From CAWEYO01 sp963813315 (GTDB lineage: Bacteria > Pseudomonadota > Alphaproteobacteria > Rhizobiales > Rhizobiaceae), in NCBI GenBank assembly GCA_963813315.1, contig CAWEYO010000004.1:124001-188000 (forward strand): a stretch of DNA of 64,000 bases, read 5' to 3'. Shown here piece after piece: positions 39,152 through 48,508 of this stretch; position 1 is the stretch's first letter, and each line of letters begins with the position of its first letter. The notes beneath the pieces are model-generated. The model had not been told where the DNA came from. It did not search any database and was given only the letters and a program-made list of their open reading frames with translations. The position numbers were made by a program, and so were the translations under genes.

Positions 39152-39967
39152 GTGGAAAACCGTATGACCCTCACCACCGGAAAAATTCGTGCCGGTATGG
39201 GCGGCTGGACTTTCGAACCCTGGGACACGTCGTTCTATCCGGAGAAACTCGCTAAGGCCAAGCAGCTGCAGTATGCGAGCCGCCAGGTTCCCACTATCGA
39301 AGTCAACGGCACCTTCTATTCAACGTTCAAGCCCGCGACCTTTGCCAAATGGTCGAGCGAAACGCCGGAAGAGTTTGTTTTCTCGCTGAAGGGCCACCGG
39401 TTTGTGACGAACCGCAAGGTTCTCGCGGAAGCCGGTGAGTTGGTCGCATTCTTCCTGAAGCAGGGTATCGTGGAACTTGGCGAGAAGTTGGGACCCATCC
39501 TCTGGCAGCTCGCGGCGACCAAGAAATTCGACGCCGATGATATTGAAGCCTTCCTCACGCTTCTTCCCGAAAAGCAGGACGGGGCAAAGCTAAGGCATGC
39601 TCTGGAGGTGCGCCACCAAAGCTTCGTCGTGCCGGAGTTCGTCGCATTGCTTAGGAAGCACAAGGTAGCGGCCGTCTTCGCCGACCACGCCAGCTATCCC
39701 GCAATTCCCGACGTCACCGGCGACTTCGTCTATGCGCGGCTACAGACAGGCGAGGACGACGTTCCGACCTGTTACCCACCGAAAGCGCTGGATCAGTGGG
39801 CGACGCGCGCCAACGCTTGGGCGACCGGCGGCGCACCGGACGATCTTCCGCGCGTCGATCCTTCAAGTGACGCGCCAGCAATGCCGCGGGACGTGTTCGT
39901 CTACTTCATCAGTTCCGGAAAGGTCCGCGCGCCGCATGGCGCCATGGCCTTCATAGAGCGGCTATAG
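39152..39967 (+). CDS. DUF72 family protein
   Basis: The 271 residues have the DUF72 (YecE-like) pattern: RAGMGGWTFEPW, QVPTIEVNGTFYSTF, the FVFSLKGHRFVTN segment and DFVYARLQTGED. The fold is TIM-barrel-like and its function is unknown. GTG at 39152 follows GGAG by eight bases; ATG at 39164 is the alternative. It starts six bases after uvrA and could be co-induced with it. Confidence 0.85.
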   Translation: MENRMTLTTGKIRAGMGGWTFEPWDTSFYPEKLAKAKQLQYASRQVPTIEVNGTFYSTFKPATFAKWSSETPEEFVFSLKGHRFVTNRKVLAEAGELVAFFLKQGIVELGEKLGPILWQLAATKKFDADDIEAFLTLLPEKQDGAKLRHALEVRHQSFVVPEFVALLRKHKVAAVFADHASYPAIPDVTGDFVYARLQTGEDDVPTCYPPKALDQWATRANAWATGGAPDDLPRVDPSSDAPAMPRDVFVYFISSGKVRAPHGAMAFIERL

Positions 39968-39984
39968 AGCATCGGAACGCGTCA

Positions 39985-41508
39985 TCACTTCTGCCCCCCC
40001 GGCCTTTCCTCTTCGGCAAGTTCCCGTAGAACGGACACCATTGCCAGCGGCAAGTCCTCCGCGATCAGGCCGGGGCCGAAGCGCCGCGCGGCTTCAGCAT
40101 GGACCCATACCGCCGCGCAGGCGCCTTCGAAAGCTGGCATGCCTTGCGCGACGAAGCTGGCAATGATCCCCGACAGCACGTCGCCAGAACCGGCCGTCGC
40201 CAGAAGCGGTGTGCCGTTGGCGTTGATCGCTGCTCGGCCGTCCGGCACGGCGATCACGGTGTCCGGTCCCTTGTATACAATGGTGCCATTGCACCGCTTC
40301 GCCGCCGCGCGAGCCATGTCGAGTTTCGACAGCGTCTCCTCCGCCTGAATGTCCGGGAACAGCCTGCCGAACTCACCCTCGTGAGGCGTAAGCACGAGCG
40401 CTGGCGCACCATTCGCGCGCGCCGCCTCGAACAATGCCTGGGGGTTCCTTGCGAAGGCAGTGATCGCGTCGGCATCGAATACGATCCCGCGAACGATACC
40501 GCTGCCGGCCGCGACAAGTTGCAGGGCCACCTCGCCGACCTTCGGTGCGGTTCCGAGGCCTGGCCCGAAGACCAGCGCCGCCGGCTTCCTGTGTTGCAGG
40601 AATTCTTCGACCTCCTCAAAGGAATCCGTTTTCCGCAGGATGACGGATGTCAGATGCGCCGCATTCACATAAAGAGCGCTCGACTGCGAGCACATGGTGA
40701 CCGCGCCCGCGCCTGCTCTTGCCGCAGCCATGGCCGCGAGCCGCGCGGCCCCGGTTGAAGCCGGGCCGCCGGAAAATACCCCGACATGCCCGCGCGAGTA
40801 TTTGTGCGACGCGGGATCCGGCGCCGGAATCTCGCTCGCCCACAGGACAGGCGTGTTTTCGAAACAGGAAGGGCGCAACCTCTCCAGCACCGCGCCGCCG
40901 ATCCCGATATCCGCGACGATCACCTCGCCGCAATGCGCTCTGCCTGGGAAGAGCAGGTGCCCCGGCTTTTTCCGGAAGAACGTGACCGTGACATCGGCGG
41001 ACATCGAAGGTCCGAGAGCCTTGCCGCTTTCGCCGGAGATGCCGGACGGCAGATCAACCGCGACCACCGGGACATCCGCAGCCTCGACCATCTCCACCGC
41101 GCGGGCATAGTCGTCACGCAACGGTTTCGCGAGGCCTGCCCCGAAAAGCGCGTCGACGATCAAGCTGTCGCGGTTGGCCCGGAAATCCGCAAGCGGTCCT
41201 GGCCTAATCTCGCACTCCCTCGCCGCCCGGCCTGCATCCGTCCCAGCCTTAGGCGGTTCTGAGCGCCACACGCGCACCTCAAGGCCCGAATTCCTGAGCA
41301 AGGACGCCACAACGTAGCCGTCACCGCCATTGTTTCCCGGACCGCAGAGGACATCCACCCGGCCTGTGGCCGCAAACCGTTCAAGCACGACCTTGGCCAC
41401 AGCCGCGCTGGCATTGCGCATGAGGGCAAAGCCGTCGAACGGCCCCGCCGCAATCGCCGCCCGGTCAGCTTCCGCCATTTCGGAAGGAGTGAGAATTTCG
41501 TGCGCCAA
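39985..41508 (-). CDS. nnr: bifunctional NAD(P)HX epimerase/dehydratase
   Basis: The enzyme repairs damaged (hydrated) NADH and NADPH. The 507 residues fuse an epimerase domain (about 1-215, with CGPGNNGGDGYVV) to an ADP-dependent dehydratase domain (about 230-500, with FGPGLGTAPKV and LLATAGSGDVLSGIIAS). The probable start is TTG at 41508, giving MAHEILTPSEM after GGCGG. The frame stays open 26 more codons into a family B repeat, which would add a non-homologous extension. Confidence 0.92.
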   Translation of the reverse strand: MAHEILTPSEMAEADRAAIAAGPFDGFALMRNASAAVAKVVLERFAATGRVDVLCGPGNNGGDGYVVASLLRNSGLEVRVWRSEPPKAGTDAGRAARECEIRPGPLADFRANRDSLIVDALFGAGLAKPLRDDYARAVEMVEAADVPVVAVDLPSGISGESGKALGPSMSADVTVTFFRKKPGHLLFPGRAHCGEVIVADIGIGGAVLERLRPSCFENTPVLWASEIPAPDPASHKYSRGHVGVFSGGPASTGAARLAAMAAARAGAGAVTMCSQSSALYVNAAHLTSVILRKTDSFEEVEEFLQHRKPAALVFGPGLGTAPKVGEVALQLVAAGSGIVRGIVFDADAITAFARNPQALFEAARANGAPALVLTPHEGEFGRLFPDIQAEETLSKLDMARAAAKRCNGTIVYKGPDTVIAVPDGRAAINANGTPLLATAGSGDVLSGIIASFVAQGMPAFEGACAAVWVHAEAARRFGPGLIAEDLPLAMVSVLRELAEEERPGGQK

Positions 41509-41533
41509 GTGTCTACCGCCTTTCTCCGAACTT

Positions 41534-41638
41534 AGAGCATCGGGCCCGAAAGTGGGAACCGGTTTCGGAAAAAATCCGATGCTCAAAGAAAGAGATAGAG
41601 CAGCAGCGCTGATTCCGAAAAAGCGTCCGCCGCTCTAG
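41534..41638. repeat. family B palindromic repeat, inverted copy
   Basis: This is the reverse-complement layout of the 33329 copy. AGAGCATCGGGCCCGAAAG pairs with CCGATGCTC, followed by the GAGCAGCAGCGC / GCGTCCGCCGCTC hairpin. It separates nnr from the glnB promoter region. Confidence 0.85.
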
Positions 41639-41834
41639 CGCCGTTTCGGCGCTCGGCGCAAATCGCTCGACGCCCACAAAACGCGCTGTGTGCTGATTTT
41701 TTAGGCATGTCGATCTGATGATCGTGAGGGCAAGGGAGGGCCAATGGCGCAACCGGCACAGCCGATGACGCGAATCTGCTCCGAGCACCGGCTCTGATCC
41801 AGGAATCCCGCTTCCGGCTGCTGACAACCCAAAC

Positions 41835-41850
41835 TGGCACACTTCCTGCT
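41835..41850 (+). promoter_or_regulatory. sigma-54 promoter of glnB-glnA
   Basis: TGGCAC-N5-CTGCT matches the -24/-12 consensus TGGCAC-N5-TTGCW except for one base, with the invariant GG and GC correctly spaced. It lies 58 bases before glnB. RpoN with NtrC is the known control of this operon in relatives. No clear NtrC sites were identified. Confidence 0.75.
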
Positions 41851-41907
41851 TGAGGGAGCGCGAAGCGGGGTTTTCGCACTCCGTTTTGTCCAGCGGAGGC
41901 AATTTGG

Positions 41908-42246
41908 ATGAAAAAAATCGAAGCGATCATCAAACCGTTCAAGCTTGATGAGGTGAAGGAAGCCCTGCAGGAGGCGGGGCTGCAAGGCATCACCGTCACC
42001 GAGGCGAAGGGTTTTGGCCGCCAAAAAGGTCACACCGAGCTCTATCGCGGCGCGGAATATGTGGTCGACTTTCTGCCGAAAGTGAAAATCGAGGTCGTGC
42101 TTGCCGACGATGGGGTCGAAAGCGCGATCGAGGCGATCCGCAAGGCCGCCCAGACGGGGCGCATTGGCGACGGCAAGATCTTTGTCTCCAATATCGAGGA
42201 AGTCGTTCGCATCCGTACGGGTGAAACCGGCGTGGACGCCATCTGA
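41908..42246 (+). CDS. glnB: nitrogen regulatory protein P-II
   Basis: P-II senses glutamine and 2-oxoglutarate and controls NtrB and GlnE. The 112 residues begin MKKIEAIIKPFKLDEVK. Tyr51 in ELYRGAEYVVDF is the uridylylation site, and GKIFVSNIEEVVRIRTGE is the ATP-binding B/C region. It precedes glnA by 49 bases in the conserved glnBA operon. Confidence 0.96.
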   Translation: MKKIEAIIKPFKLDEVKEALQEAGLQGITVTEAKGFGRQKGHTELYRGAEYVVDFLPKVKIEVVLADDGVESAIEAIRKAAQTGRIGDGKIFVSNIEEVVRIRTGETGVDAI

Positions 42247-42295
42247 TCCGGGCCGCCGAAATATTTTTTAGCGTCATCACACAGGGAAACACGAC

Positions 42296-43705
42296 ATGAC
42301 GACAGCCAATGAAATTTTGAAGCAGATCAAGGACAATGACGTGAAATTCGTCGATCTGCGCTTTACCGATCCGAAGGGCAAGCTTCAGCACCTCACGATG
42401 GATATTGCTGAAGTCGATGAAGACATGTTCGCGGACGGCGTCATGTTCGACGGTTCCTCCATCGCCGGGTGGAAGGCGATCAATGAATCCGACATGGTAT
42501 TGATGCCGGACACCGATACGGTTCACATGGACCCGTTTTTCGCTCAGTCGACCATGGTCATCCTGTGCGACATTCTCGATCCGGTCTCCGGAGAAGCCTA
42601 CAACCGCGACCCGCGCGGTACCGCCAAGAAGGCGGAAGCCTACATGAAGTCGGAAGGCATCGGCGACACGATCTTTGTCGGCCCGGAGGCGGAGTTCTTC
42701 GTATTCGACGACGTCAAGTACAAGGCCGACCCGTACAATACGGGCTTCAAGCTGGACTCGACCGAACTGCCGTCGAATGACGACACCGACTACGAGACAG
42801 GCAACATGGGTCACCGTCCCCGCATCAAGGGCGGCTATTTCCCGGTGCCGCCGGTCGATGCGGCGCAGGACATGCGATCCGAGATGCTGACCGTCCTGAC
42901 TGAAATGGGCGTGCGCACCGAAAAGCATCACCATGAGGTCGCCGCCGCGCAGCACGAACTCGGCCTCAAGTTCGATACGCTGACCCGTAACGCCGACAAG
43001 ATGCTGATCTACAAATATGTCGTGCACCAGGTCGCCAATGCCTACGGCAAGACCGCGACCTTCATGCCGAAGCCGGTCTTCGGCGACAACGGCTCCGGCA
43101 TGCACGTTCACCAGTCGATCTGGAAGGACGGCAAGCCGACTTTTGCCGGCAACGAATATTCCGGGCTGTCCGAGAGCTGCCTCTACTATATCGGCGGCAT
43201 CATCAAGCACGCCAAGGCAATCAATGCCTTCACCAACCCGCTGACCAACTCATACAAGCGTCTGGTGCCGGGTTATGAAGCGCCGGTACTGCTCGCCTAC
43301 TCGGCGCGCAACCGCTCGGCCGCCTGCCGCATCCCGTTCGGTTCGTCGCCAAAGTCGAAGCGCGTCGAGGTCCGCTTCCCCGACCCGGGCGCGAATCCCT
43401 ATCTCGGCTTTGCGGCGATGCTGATGGCCGGTCTCGACGGCATCAAGAACAAGATCCACCCCGGCCAGCCGATGGACAAGGACCTCTATGATCTTCCGCC
43501 GAAGGAGCTCAAGCGTATCCCGACCGTCTGCGGCTCGCTCCGCGAAGCGCTGCAGAGCCTCGACAAGGACCGCGGCTTCCTGAAGGCCGGTGGCGTCTTC
43601 GACGACGACCAGATCGACGCTTACATCGAACTGAAGATGGCCGAGGTCATGCGCTTCGAGATGACGCCGCACCCAGTCGAATACGACATGTACTATTCGG
43701 TCTGA
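42296..43705 (+). CDS. glnA: glutamine synthetase type I
   Basis: GlnA condenses ammonia and glutamate. The 469 residues match the dodecameric type I enzyme. MFDGSSIAGWKAI, the GPEAEFFVFDDV metal site and NRSAACRIPF are landmarks. The adenylylation site is Tyr398 in KDLYDLPPKE. A strong terminator follows the gene. Confidence 0.97.
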   Translation: MTTANEILKQIKDNDVKFVDLRFTDPKGKLQHLTMDIAEVDEDMFADGVMFDGSSIAGWKAINESDMVLMPDTDTVHMDPFFAQSTMVILCDILDPVSGEAYNRDPRGTAKKAEAYMKSEGIGDTIFVGPEAEFFVFDDVKYKADPYNTGFKLDSTELPSNDDTDYETGNMGHRPRIKGGYFPVPPVDAAQDMRSEMLTVLTEMGVRTEKHHHEVAAAQHELGLKFDTLTRNADKMLIYKYVVHQVANAYGKTATFMPKPVFGDNGSGMHVHQSIWKDGKPTFAGNEYSGLSESCLYYIGGIIKHAKAINAFTNPLTNSYKRLVPGYEAPVLLAYSARNRSAACRIPFGSSPKSKRVEVRFPDPGANPYLGFAAMLMAGLDGIKNKIHPGQPMDKDLYDLPPKELKRIPTVCGSLREALQSLDKDRGFLKAGGVFDDDQIDAYIELKMAEVMRFEMTPHPVEYDMYYSV

Positions 43706-43731
43706 TCGATCCTCACGTCCGAACAATGGAA

Positions 43732-43760
43732 CCCCGGCTGCGGTGCAGCCGGGGTTTTTT
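43732..43760 (+). terminator. intrinsic terminator of glnA
   Basis: A 10-bp stem CCCCGGCTGC / GCAGCCGGGG with a 3-base loop is followed by six T, 27 bases after the glnA stop. Confidence 0.92.
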
Positions 43761-43771
43761 GTTAGGGTAAG

Positions 43772-43802
43772 AAAAAGCCCGGCGCGGTATGCCGCGCCGG
43801 GC
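43772..43802 (-). terminator. intrinsic terminator of the MHS transporter gene
   Basis: Read on the minus strand, an 11-bp stem GCCCGGCGCGG / CCGCGCCGGGC with a 4-base loop is followed by five T. It lies 25 bases past the transporter stop, back-to-back with the glnA terminator. Confidence 0.88.
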
Positions 43803-43826
43803 TCCAATCGCCAGTAATAGCCAGGG

Positions 43827-45710
43827 TCAGTCCTTGGCGTTAAGGTCTGTCCCAAGCGTGTCCTTCACGAAAAGCGTGCCGATGACCAGAGACATGGCGG
43901 CAATCGCAATCGGATACCACAGGCCGTAGTAGATATCGCCGGCGGCAGCACTCATTGCGAAGGCCGTCGCTGGCAGGAGGCCGCCGAACCAGCCGTTGCC
44001 GATGTGATAGGGCAGCGACATGCCGGTGTAGCGGATGCGGGTCGGGAACATCTCGACCAGGATCGCGGCAATCGGGCCGTATACCATCGTCACGTAGATG
44101 ACGAGCACGGTCAGGATCGCAATGATCTTCGTCCAGTTTACCGCCGCCGGGTCGGCTACCATCTTGAAGGCGCCGGCGCCTGGCACAGCAAAGACCGCCA
44201 CTTCGGTCGCACCTGCAGCCTCCTCAGCTGTCAGCAGTTTGTCGCTGATGGCCTTGTCGATGGGAACCATGGTCTTTTCACCGCCCCGGATCGCAGCGGC
44301 ATCAAGGTTGAGTTCAGGATTGGCCGCAACGAACGCGTCGAGCTTCTGATCGGCAACCTTGGCCGGTTCGCGAACCAGCGGATAACCGGCGGCGTGAAGC
44401 GCCGTGCTCACCGCCTTGCCGAACGCCGCTTCCTTTGCCTTGGCCTGGTCGCCAGCCGCGACCGCGTCAAAGGACTCAATGGTGGTCTCGCCAATCTTCA
44501 CGGTCGCGGCGGTACCTGCCGCACCCGGCACAACGTCATACGGTACCGAGTTCTTCGTCAGAAACGAAGTCGCGATGTCGCAAGATGTCGTGAATTTCGC
44601 CGTTCCAACCGGGTTGAACTGGAACCTGCAATCGCCCGGTGCGGCGGTGACCGTCGCGCGAACATTCTCCTGTGCGGCAGCGAGCGCCGGATTGGCGGCC
44701 GAGGTCAGCGCCTTGAACAGCGGGAAATAAGTGACGATCGCAAGCGCGAGCCCGGCCATGATGATCGGCTTGCGGCCGATCCTGTCGGACAGCCAGCCGA
44801 AGAAGACGAAGAAGCCCGTGCCGAGCGCGAGAGAGATCGCGATCATGATGTTGACCGACTGCCCATCGACCTTGAGGACGTTCTGCAGGAAGAACAGCGC
44901 GTAGAACTGGCCGGAATACCAGACCACCGCCTGGCCGGCGGTGAGGCCGAGCAGCGCGAGGATCGCGATTTTGGCATTCTTCCACTGCCCGAAGGCTTCC
45001 GAAAGGGGCGCCTTCGAGCCTTTGCCCTCTTCTTTCATGCGCTGGAAGGCCGGCGACTCGTTCAGCGACAAGCGAATCCAGACCGATATGCCAAGCAGGA
45101 CGCAGGAAACCAGGAACGGCACGCGCCAGCCCCATTCGGCAAAGGCCTCCTTGCCGAGCCAGGTCTGAACCAGCAGGATGACAATGAGCGACAGGAACAG
45201 GCCGAGCGTCGCCGTGGTCTGTATCCAGGACGTGTAGTAGCCGCGTCTGTCATCCGGTGCGTGTTCGGCAACGTAGGTCGCGGCACCGCCATATTCGCCG
45301 CCGAGCGCCAGGCCCTGCAGCATCCTCAGGCCAATCAGGATGACCGGAGCTGCAATGCCGATGCTTGCCGAACCGGGCAGAAGGCCGACGAGGAAGGTGG
45401 ACAGACCCATGATCAGGATGGTGACAAGGAACGTGTATTTGCGGCCGACGAGATCGCCGATCCGGCCAAACACCAGCGCACCGAACGGGCGCACCAGGAA
45501 GCCGGCCGCGAAAGCCAGCAGCGCGAAGATGTTGCGCGTGGCTTCCGGATACTGGCTGAAGAACGTCGCGCCGATGAATACCGCGAGGGAGCCGTACAGA
45601 TAGAAGTCATACCACTCAAAGACGGTGCCGAGCGAGGAAGCGAAGATGACCTTCTTTTCCTCCCGCGTCATGCCGCGCCGTCGGGCATCGGCTGTTGTTA
45701 CGACTGCCAT
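43827..45710 (-). CDS. MHS-type MFS transporter with large insertion
   Basis: This 627-residue metabolite:H+ symporter-like protein has VFEWYDFYLYGSLA, GRIGDLVGRKYTF and a second loop DRIGRKP, all MHS landmarks. Ordinary members have about 430-550 residues. Here about 190 mostly hydrophilic residues (336-525), with cysteines at 361 and 377, lie between two helices and precede VNWTKIIAILTV. The substrate is unknown; relatives carry dicarboxylates, shikimate or proline. ATG at 45710 follows GGGAGG. Confidence 0.85.
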   Translation of the reverse strand: MAVVTTADARRRGMTREEKKVIFASSLGTVFEWYDFYLYGSLAVFIGATFFSQYPEATRNIFALLAFAAGFLVRPFGALVFGRIGDLVGRKYTFLVTILIMGLSTFLVGLLPGSASIGIAAPVILIGLRMLQGLALGGEYGGAATYVAEHAPDDRRGYYTSWIQTTATLGLFLSLIVILLVQTWLGKEAFAEWGWRVPFLVSCVLLGISVWIRLSLNESPAFQRMKEEGKGSKAPLSEAFGQWKNAKIAILALLGLTAGQAVVWYSGQFYALFFLQNVLKVDGQSVNIMIAISLALGTGFFVFFGWLSDRIGRKPIIMAGLALAIVTYFPLFKALTSAANPALAAAQENVRATVTAAPGDCRFQFNPVGTAKFTTSCDIATSFLTKNSVPYDVVPGAAGTAATVKIGETTIESFDAVAAGDQAKAKEAAFGKAVSTALHAAGYPLVREPAKVADQKLDAFVAANPELNLDAAAIRGGEKTMVPIDKAISDKLLTAEEAAGATEVAVFAVPGAGAFKMVADPAAVNWTKIIAILTVLVIYVTMVYGPIAAILVEMFPTRIRYTGMSLPYHIGNGWFGGLLPATAFAMSAAAGDIYYGLWYPIAIAAMSLVIGTLFVKDTLGTDLNAKD

Positions 45711-46199
45711 GTGATTATTCCTCCCTTTGGATAGTCCAGATGCGCCAGCGCCTGCCTCCAGTCGAGCTCTCCAGCTCGCTGCTACGCGAATCGCCAAAGG
45801 GATTCATGACAGAATCGCGTCCGAAACGGCAGCGATGCTTTGGGATTATGACTTTCGTCTAATATCAGAGTCAGTAATGTTTTCAATAATTTAGCAAATA
45901 AGAAACCCGCATGGGGTTCATTTTTTCGTATTCAACCCCGCATTTGGGGACGCAAAAACCGGGCCTTGCGCATGCCCTTGGCGCGTCGCTGCAAGACCAG
46001 CCTTGGTCAGGTTCTCGGTCAGCAGCGTGCCAGCAGCGGTCGTTCGCTCCAAATGAAATATGTCGCACCCGCGACGAGCACCGCTATGGCGGCGGGCCCC
46101 CTTAAACGTCTTTGCCTCCGCCATTGTTGGGCATATCGCTCAGTGCTAACGTTGGGTAATGGCCGGTCCGCCCGGCCCATCAGCCTAGGAGACATTTCC
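45711..46199. other. intergenic region, locally AT-rich
   Basis: About 490 bases. 45850-45905 is unusually AT-rich for this genome (TCAATAATTTAGCAAATAAG) and may be a promoter or the edge of acquired DNA. A short minus-strand frame (45918-46124) is not recognisable. No repeat of families A-D is present. Confidence 0.4.
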
Positions 46200-46790
46200 G
46201 TGGCAAAGCATTACCGAACGCTATTGATTAATGATATCGGCTGGGCGGATCGTGTGTTGGGCGCTTGGCGCGATACTGGAGATAAACAACTTGCGTACGA
46301 TATTAACTCGGTCGGCAAACTCGTAGAGGTGCTCCGTTCTTTGGTCGCCTCAAACACGACCTTCGATGCCGCGGTGTTTTCAACTCATGGAAACAAAGGC
46401 GTGATCTCCTTTGGTGGGAAGGGGTTGTTCTATTCGGACCTCTACGTGATGATGGTTGATCCAGTTGACTATTCCAAACTTTTTCCTGGGCTCAACACTC
46501 GTATCTTGTTTGGCGGTTGCAATGTTGCCGATGGCGACGACGGTTGGAAGTTCCTGCTTGCAGCGGCACGATGTTTCCTTCGCTCCGGCGGCGAGGCAAT
46601 AGGCTGGACGTCAAAGGGATTCCAGGCGCCCTTTGGTCTTCGGGATGGCCACATCGTCCATCTTTGGGGCGACACCAGACAGGTCCGCACCATGGGCGGC
46701 GACAGTTTTCGCTTCTATGAGAACTGGAATCTAATTGAATTGGGCGGGGTGCCCCAGGCTCCAAAAGCAGTCGCAAACTCCTTCCGCTGA
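46200..46790 (+). CDS. hypothetical protein, possible caspase-like fold
   Basis: The 196 residues have no recognised family. FDAAVFSTHGNKGVISFG followed about 40 residues later by RILFGGCNVADGDDGW places His63 and Cys107 in the spacing and context seen in caspase-like (clan CD, CHAT and DUF4347-type) domains: an H-G motif, then a G-C at the end of a hydrophobic strand. This is an inference from pattern only. GTG at 46200 follows AGGAG by eight bases. The gene stands alone between divergent neighbours. Confidence 0.6.
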   Translation: MAKHYRTLLINDIGWADRVLGAWRDTGDKQLAYDINSVGKLVEVLRSLVASNTTFDAAVFSTHGNKGVISFGGKGLFYSDLYVMMVDPVDYSKLFPGLNTRILFGGCNVADGDDGWKFLLAAARCFLRSGGEAIGWTSKGFQAPFGLRDGHIVHLWGDTRQVRTMGGDSFRFYENWNLIELGGVPQAPKAVANSFR

Positions 46791-46972
46791 CAGAGATTCA
46801 ACGCTTCCGGCTTTCCGTCGCCGCTACACAAATTTCGAGCTCTACGCCGCAAATTGAGAAGCTCGGCGGCAACTCTGACCTGCTCGGGATTATAGGCAAG
46901 CTACTGCAGGAGTCGGGAAAGCACGCTTTTTTCTGCCTGGTCTGGGGTGTCGGAAGGCCGCGCTCTCCGCCG

Positions 46973-48103
46973 TCACCCTTCGAACATCAAGAGTACGAAA
47001 GCCACGAACAAGAGCACGTGCACCGCGCCCTGCAGGAGATTCGTGCGGCCGCTGGAAAAGGTGATCACGCTGACGGCAAGCGTCAGGGTCAGCAAGACAA
47101 GGTCTGTGTGTTCCAGGCCCAATATGATCTCATGCCCGGCAAGCCAGCCGACGACAAGCATTGCCGGCACCGTGAGACCGATGGTGGAAAGCACGCCGCC
47201 GAGAAAAATATTCACCGAACGCTGCAGGCGGTTGTCGAGGGCCGCTCGTACGGCCCCGATCGCCTCGGGTGTGGCGACCAGAACCGCCATAGTTACGCCG
47301 CCGAGCGCGACAGGAGCCCGCAAGGTCTCGATCACGAAGTCGATCGGCTTGGCCAGATGCTCGACCAGGAACACGACAGGCGCCATGAAGATCAGCAGTA
47401 GCGCGGCGTGCTGCATGACCGGCAAGTCAGCGCCGGACGGGCGTTCGTGGTCAACCTCCTCTTCACCCGCAATGTTGAAATAGCCGCGGTGCCGGCCCGT
47501 CTGCAGCACGAGAAAGGTGGCGTAGAGCGCCACTGACATCAGAGCCAGCGCCGCCTGCTGCATTCCCGACAGCAGCGGACCGGGTGTCGTGACAGTAAAA
47601 TTGGGCATGACGAGGCTGAAAACGGCAAGCGGTACGATCACGCCGAGATAGGCGTTGGCGCCCTGCAGGTTGTGAAGTTGTTCGTGGTGGCGCAGCGCGC
47701 CGAGCAGCAAGGATACGCCAACCATGCCGCCGAGCACGATCATCACCACCGCGAACAACGTGTCGCGAACAAGCGTTGGATTGTTTGCGCCGTGCGTCAT
47801 CACCGCCGTAATGCTCATCACTTCGATTGCAGTGATGGAAAGCGTCAGTACAAGCGTGCCGAAAGGCTCTCCCAACCGCTCAGACAGGTGTTCGGCATGA
47901 CGCACGACGCCGAGCGCCGAACCCAGCACCACGGCGAACAGCCATACAAACAGGGTAACCAGCCAAGCGCGGTTCTCTAGCCCAGCGAACATCTGATCCT
48001 CGAAGACCATGAAGATCACGCTCGTCGCAGCGGCAACGCCGAGGAACCATTCTTGCCGGACGAAACGCGATACGGTTTCGCGCCCGCCGTGCGGTCGGTT
48101 CAT
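46973..48103 (-). CDS. calcium/proton antiporter, ChaA type
   Basis: The 376-residue membrane protein of the CaCA superfamily has two alpha-repeat motifs, GEPFGTLVLTLSITAIEV and ATPEAIGAVRAALDN, each holding the cation-binding Glu, and about eleven hydrophobic helices. An acidic loop around GEEEVDHERPSG lies mid-protein. It may export Ca2+ or Na+. The start at 48103 is MNRPHGGRETVS. Confidence 0.9.
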   Translation of the reverse strand: MNRPHGGRETVSRFVRQEWFLGVAAATSVIFMVFEDQMFAGLENRAWLVTLFVWLFAVVLGSALGVVRHAEHLSERLGEPFGTLVLTLSITAIEVMSITAVMTHGANNPTLVRDTLFAVVMIVLGGMVGVSLLLGALRHHEQLHNLQGANAYLGVIVPLAVFSLVMPNFTVTTPGPLLSGMQQAALALMSVALYATFLVLQTGRHRGYFNIAGEEEVDHERPSGADLPVMQHAALLLIFMAPVVFLVEHLAKPIDFVIETLRAPVALGGVTMAVLVATPEAIGAVRAALDNRLQRSVNIFLGGVLSTIGLTVPAMLVVGWLAGHEIILGLEHTDLVLLTLTLAVSVITFSSGRTNLLQGAVHVLLFVAFVLLMFEG

Positions 48104-48409
48104 GAATGCGGCCTCTTATGCGAGGTTGGTCGTAGAACGCTACCAACTATCGAATAGCCGCTTCAACAGGCCCCTGCCAAGGCCATAGGAGCGTGACCCA
48201 TCGCGCATCGATGCATTCGGTACCCCCCGGGCTGCGAGCAAGGTGCTTTGAGGGGAGCCCCTCCAGTCAATATTGAGAAGGGCGCCTTGGGCGCCTTGGC
48301 GTTCTACGTTCTACGGGCACCTCAAGAGTGTTTTTGAGGGGCATCTTAGCGTTTTGCTGGGGTATTTGCCTAAGTGGGCACATTATCTGGGGAACTCAGG
48401 AGATAACCG

Positions 48410-48508
48410 ATGGCTGACGACTTGGAGAAACGAGGCCCCCCACCCGACCGGAGAGGATCATGGCTGAGCCAAAGGAGTTTATTTCGAAGGGCCGGCTCGA
48501 TGCCCTGA
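48410..48508 (+). pseudogene. remnant of a DUF3606-type small protein
   Basis: ATG at 48410, after AGGAGATAACCG, begins MADDLEKRGPPPDR, the usual N-terminus of DUF3606 proteins. The similarity stops there and the frame ends after 32 codons inside the next gene. The rest of the roughly 60-residue protein is missing. Confidence 0.45.

Noticed and set aside
44004..45734. 576-codon plus-strand frame across the MHS transporter
   Set aside because: Its composition (Asp/Arg/Gln-rich) is that of a shadow; the opposite strand has clear MFS motifs, a ribosome binding site and a terminator.
48290..48330. Short tandem duplications (GCGCCTTGG twice, CGTTCTA twice) resembling a spaced SOS box
   Set aside because: The GTTC copies are only three bases apart, not seven, so it is not a LexA site and is probably simple slippage.
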